Positions 12,522 to 14,727 of a DNA stretch of 14,727 bases are shown in pieces. This stretch comes from Clostridiaceae bacterium UBA6085. Its GTDB lineage: Bacteria; Bacillota; Clostridia; Clostridiales; Clostridiaceae. The notes under the pieces were generated by a model. The model made no database searches. It saw only the letters and a list, made by a program, of their open reading frames with translations, and was not told where the DNA came from. The stretch covers positions 1 through 14,727 of the forward strand of contig DIXH01000103.1 of NCBI GenBank assembly GCA_002428605.1, written 5' to 3'. Each line of letters begins with the position of its first letter. Position 1 is the stretch's first letter. The position numbers and the translations under genes were made by a program.

Positions 12522-13289
12522 TCATGTGTTCAGTTTTTTAACCGCCCGGGTAACGATAAACCTCGGGACAAGCTTTGACATCACTGGGATCGCCTTGTTG
12601 AAGAGACCCGCAACTACGATGCTCCTTCCCTTCATCATACCTCTGTAGCCTTCCTCAGCAACAGCTGCTGCAGACATCTTGAACCGGTTTGCCACATTGG
12701 TCCTGGACACCTTCGCCTTCCTCTGGAAGTCAGTGGTTGTAGGTCCCGGACAAAGGGCGGTAACAGTAACTCCAGTGCCTTCCAGTTCATGTGACAGGGC
12801 TTCTGAAAGACTAAGCACATATGCCTTTGATGCATAGTATGCTGCCATGAGCGGACCGGGCTGGAACGCTGCTGTAGAGGCGATGTTAAGCACCATGCCC
12901 CGCCCTTCACTGACCATATCCGGAAGGATCAGCCTTGTGAGCTCCGTAAGGGATATAATGTTCAGATTCAGCAGGTCAGTCGTTTCATTGAGGTCCAGTT
13001 CATGGAACAGTCCATAGCATCCTATACCTGCATTGTTAACAAGGTTCTCAATCCTTATCCCCATTCCTGATGCTTCGTCAAAAACTTCCCTCGCTGCACC
13101 TTTCCTGGACAGGTCTTTGACAATCGGCACTATTTTAATCCCATATTTCCTACTGTAGAAGCCCTTTATGCTTTCAAGCTTGTCACGGCTTCTTGCAACC
13201 AGCACCAGGTCATTTCCATCCTTTGCGAACAGCTTCATGAGCTCATAGCCAATTCCGCTTGTCGCTCCGGTTATCATGGTATATCCCAC
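12522..13289 (-). CDS. Short-chain dehydrogenase/reductase (classical SDR)
   Basis: A 255-residue NAD(P)-dependent oxidoreductase. TGATSGIG (7-14) is the cofactor loop, NNAG (85-88) the structural motif, and the active site is Ser138 (NIAS), Tyr151 and Lys155 (YYASK). PGPTTTDF (about 181-188) follows the last core strand, typical of the DltE/YqjQ-like subgroup with a basic, hydrophobic C-terminal tail (VMSKLVPRFIVTRAVKKL) that may touch membrane. Arg33 and Arg35 after strand 2 (VARSRDKL) suggest NADPH preference. The substrate is unknown. The start is GTG, chosen because AAGGAGGG lies 6 nt upstream and the family begins here. It appears to be a single-gene unit between two independently controlled neighbours. 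Confidence 0.88.
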   Translation of the reverse strand: MGYTMITGATSGIGYELMKLFAKDGNDLVLVARSRDKLESIKGFYSRKYGIKIVPIVKDLSRKGAAREVFDEASGMGIRIENLVNNAGIGCYGLFHELDLNETTDLLNLNIISLTELTRLILPDMVSEGRGMVLNIASTAAFQPGPLMAAYYASKAYVLSLSEALSHELEGTGVTVTALCPGPTTTDFQRKAKVSRTNVANRFKMSAAAVAEEGYRGMMKGRSIVVAGLFNKAIPVMSKLVPRFIVTRAVKKLNT

Positions 13290-13322
13290 TGCAATCCCTC
13301 CTTATGTCCATGTCCCACCCCC

Positions 13323-13351
13323 ATTATATTCCTCTTTACCCTCAGTTTAAA
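13323..13351 (-). promoter_or_regulatory. Promoter of the short-chain dehydrogenase gene
   Basis: On the minus strand, TTTAAA (13351-13346), a 17-bp spacer and TATAAT (13328-13323) lie about 33 nt before the GTG start. Confidence 0.65.
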
Positions 13352-13374
13352 GGAAACGTTTTCTCGTTTCATTT
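13349..13374. promoter_or_regulatory. Dyad overlapping the -35 box of the SDR promoter
   Basis: AAAGGAAACG - ttttct - CGTTTCATTT has 10-bp arms with one mismatch; the inner GAAACG/CGTTTC is perfect. Its position overlapping and upstream of the -35 hexamer fits a regulator site. The bound protein is not encoded beside it as far as I can see. Confidence 0.5.
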
Positions 13375-13434
13375 CCCAGGATCCGGATAACTGAAGGCTG
13401 AGGATAGTGAATGAAGAAATTGAGGCAAATTGAA

Positions 13435-13454
13435 GACCCCGCTTGCGCGGGGTC
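13435..13454 (-). terminator. Terminator of the transketolase gene
   Basis: A perfect 8-bp GC-rich stem GACCCCGC/GCGGGGTC with a 4-nt loop lies 17 nt after the transketolase stop. On the minus strand it is followed by the T-rich stretch TTCAATTT. Confidence 0.75.
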
Positions 13455-13471
13455 CTGAAAAAGAATTTATG

Positions 13472-14727
13472 CTATTTTACAAGTGATTTGACCTTTTCAA
13501 CCACATTTGCAACTGAGAAGCCATACTTCTCAAGGACTACGCTCTCCGGCGCTGATGCTCCGAAGGTGCTTATTCCTATCATGACTCCCTCGTCTCCGAT
13601 GTACCTCTCCCATCCGAGAGGATTTGCCATCTCAACTCCGACTCTCTTCTTAACCTTAGGGTCAATTACTGAGTCCCTGTATTCCTTAGGCTGCTTCTCG
13701 AACCTGTCCCATGAAGGCATGGATACTACGGATACGTCTATTCCTTCAGCAAGGAGCGCCTGCTGAGCCTCGTATGCAAGCGGGACCTCAGAGCCCGTAG
13801 CGATTATCAGGGCATCTGCAGTATCCTTCTTTGATGGTGATACTACGTATGCTCCCTTTTCAACACCTGCCATTGCGGTCTCTGATGTGCCAGGAAGAGT
13901 CTTCAGGTCCTGCCTTGTAAGCACGAGTACTGTCGGCTGGTTCTTTGACTCAAGTGCCATTTTCCATGCTGCTATGGACTCGTTTCCGTCTGCAGGCCTT
14001 ATAACCGACAGTCCGGGCATTGCCCTGAGAGATGGAAGGTGCTCTACCGGCTCATGTGTAGGTCCGTCTTCTCCGACTGCTATGGAGTCGTGTGTGAACA
14101 CGTAGGTCACAGGAAGTCCCATGAGGGCTGAAAGCCTTATTGCAGGCCTTATATAGTCCGAGAACACGAAGAATGTTCCGCCGTAAACCTTAAGTCCTCC
14201 ATGCAGAGCCATGCCGTTCATTGCAGCTCCCATAGCGAATTCCCTTACTCCGAACCAGATGTTCCTGCCTTCGTAGCTCTCTGCTGAGAAGTCCGCTGTT
14301 CCCTTGACATTAGTCTTGTTTGAACCTGCAAGGTCAGCTGAACCTCCGAAAAAGCTTGGAACCTTCTTTGAGATATAGTTTATTATCTCACCTGAGGAAT
14401 TCCTTGTAGCTACCTTCTTGCCAGTCTCATACATAGGGAACTCCTTCTCCCAGTTCTCCGGAAGCTTTCCGGCGATTGAAGAGGTAAGCTCTTCAGCGAG
14501 CTTGGGATAGTTTGCCCTGTACTGAGTGAACAGGTCGTTCCAGGCTTCATTGGCCTTGACACCTACAGACTCGATATTGCTTGTGAATGTCTCGTAGGCA
14601 GTCTCAGGAACCTCGAACTCGCCGTAGCTGTAGTTGAAGTATTCCTTTGTCTTCCTTACTCCTTCTGCTCCAAGCGGTGATCCGTGGACCTTCGATGTAC
14701 CAGCATCAGGTGAGCCTATTCCTATTA
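13472..14727 (-). CDS. tkt: Transketolase, N-terminal part outside the window
   Basis: The 417 C-terminal residues of a thiamine-diphosphate transketolase are visible, about 63 percent of the usual 660. The frame stays open to the right edge. The first visible residues, IGIGSP then AGTSKVHGSPLG, match the region before the interdomain linker; an internal Met at 14434 is not the start. Next come the pyrimidine-binding domain with GGSADLAGSNKT, FGVREFAMGAAMNGMALHGG (Glu at about visible residue 162 activates the cofactor) and FTHDSIAVGEDGPTHEPVEHL, then the C-terminal domain. The enzyme moves two-carbon ketol units between sugar phosphates in the non-oxidative pentose phosphate pathway. No frameshift is seen. 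The promoter is outside the window. Confidence 0.95.
   Translation of the reverse strand, partial: IGIGSPDAGTSKVHGSPLGAEGVRKTKEYFNYSYGEFEVPETAYETFTSNIESVGVKANEAWNDLFTQYRANYPKLAEELTSSIAGKLPENWEKEFPMYETGKKVATRNSSGEIINYISKKVPSFFGGSADLAGSNKTNVKGTADFSAESYEGRNIWFGVREFAMGAAMNGMALHGGLKVYGGTFFVFSDYIRPAIRLSALMGLPVTYVFTHDSIAVGEDGPTHEPVEHLPSLRAMPGLSVIRPADGNESIAAWKMALESKNQPTVLVLTRQDLKTLPGTSETAMAGVEKGAYVVSPSKKDTADALIIATGSEVPLAYEAQQALLAEGIDVSVVSMPSWDRFEKQPKEYRDSVIDPKVKKRVGVEMANPLGWERYIGDEGVMIGISTFGASAPESVVLEKYGFSVANVVEKVKSLVK

Noticed and set aside
14434..14434. ATG at 14434 as transketolase start
   Set aside because: The frame continues upstream to the window edge with conserved transketolase sequence, so this Met is internal.
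1..14727. tRNA, rRNA, riboswitch, insertion sequence or attachment site
   Set aside because: None could be recognised by eye; no transposase or integrase gene and no long duplicated ends were seen.

Overview
The window looks like chromosomal DNA from an anaerobic Clostridia-type Firmicute. The grounds are near-consensus Shine-Dalgarno sites (AGGAGG type) before almost every gene, SigA-type promoters with 17-bp spacers, rho-independent terminators, and protein families common in anaerobic Firmicutes (HesB-like proteins, DUF2812/PadR, YdhR-type fructokinase, CoA-disulfide-reductase/rhodanese/TusA/DsrE fusions). The species cannot be fixed from the sequence. Coding density is high. All recognised genes lie on the minus strand except the tandem HesB-like pair.

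Layout: (1) 1-1603, visibly AT-richer than the rest: a minus-strand operon of an ArsR-type repressor, a CGGC-domain protein, a DsrE-like protein and a membrane protein cut by the window edge. A clear promoter and a dyad operator precede it. (2) 1604-2043: intergenic, with the promoter of (3). (3) 2044-2798: two plus-strand HesB/IscA-like paralogues and a strong terminator. (4) 2826-4341: PadR regulator plus a DUF2812 membrane protein, convergent with (3), behind a 38-bp stem-loop. (5) 4432-8580: a probable four-gene operon of a 22-residue-repeat protein, a MoxR-type AAA+ ATPase, an HExxH + vWA protein and a ROK fructokinase. (6) 8624-9490: a small alarmone synthetase with its own promoter. (7) 9501-12425: an ArsR-family regulator translationally coupled to an 838-residue sulfur-handling fusion (CoA-disulfide reductase-like, rhodanese, TusA, DsrE), with operator and terminator. 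(8) 12522-13374: a short-chain dehydrogenase. (9) 13435-14727: the C-terminal two-thirds of a transketolase, entering from the right edge.

Two themes stand out. The first is sulfur/persulfide and thiol chemistry: two ArsR-controlled operons each carry a DsrE domain, alongside cysteine-rich HesB-like and CGGC proteins. Several of these families are known, from memory, to have selenocysteine relatives, but only cysteine forms are seen here. The second is a MoxR-vWA chaperone-like module whose first gene is a solenoid of seven 22-residue repeats and whose last is a sugar kinase, with a (p)ppGpp synthetase next door. These two are the best candidates for under-described systems; neither can be proved novel from sequence reading alone.
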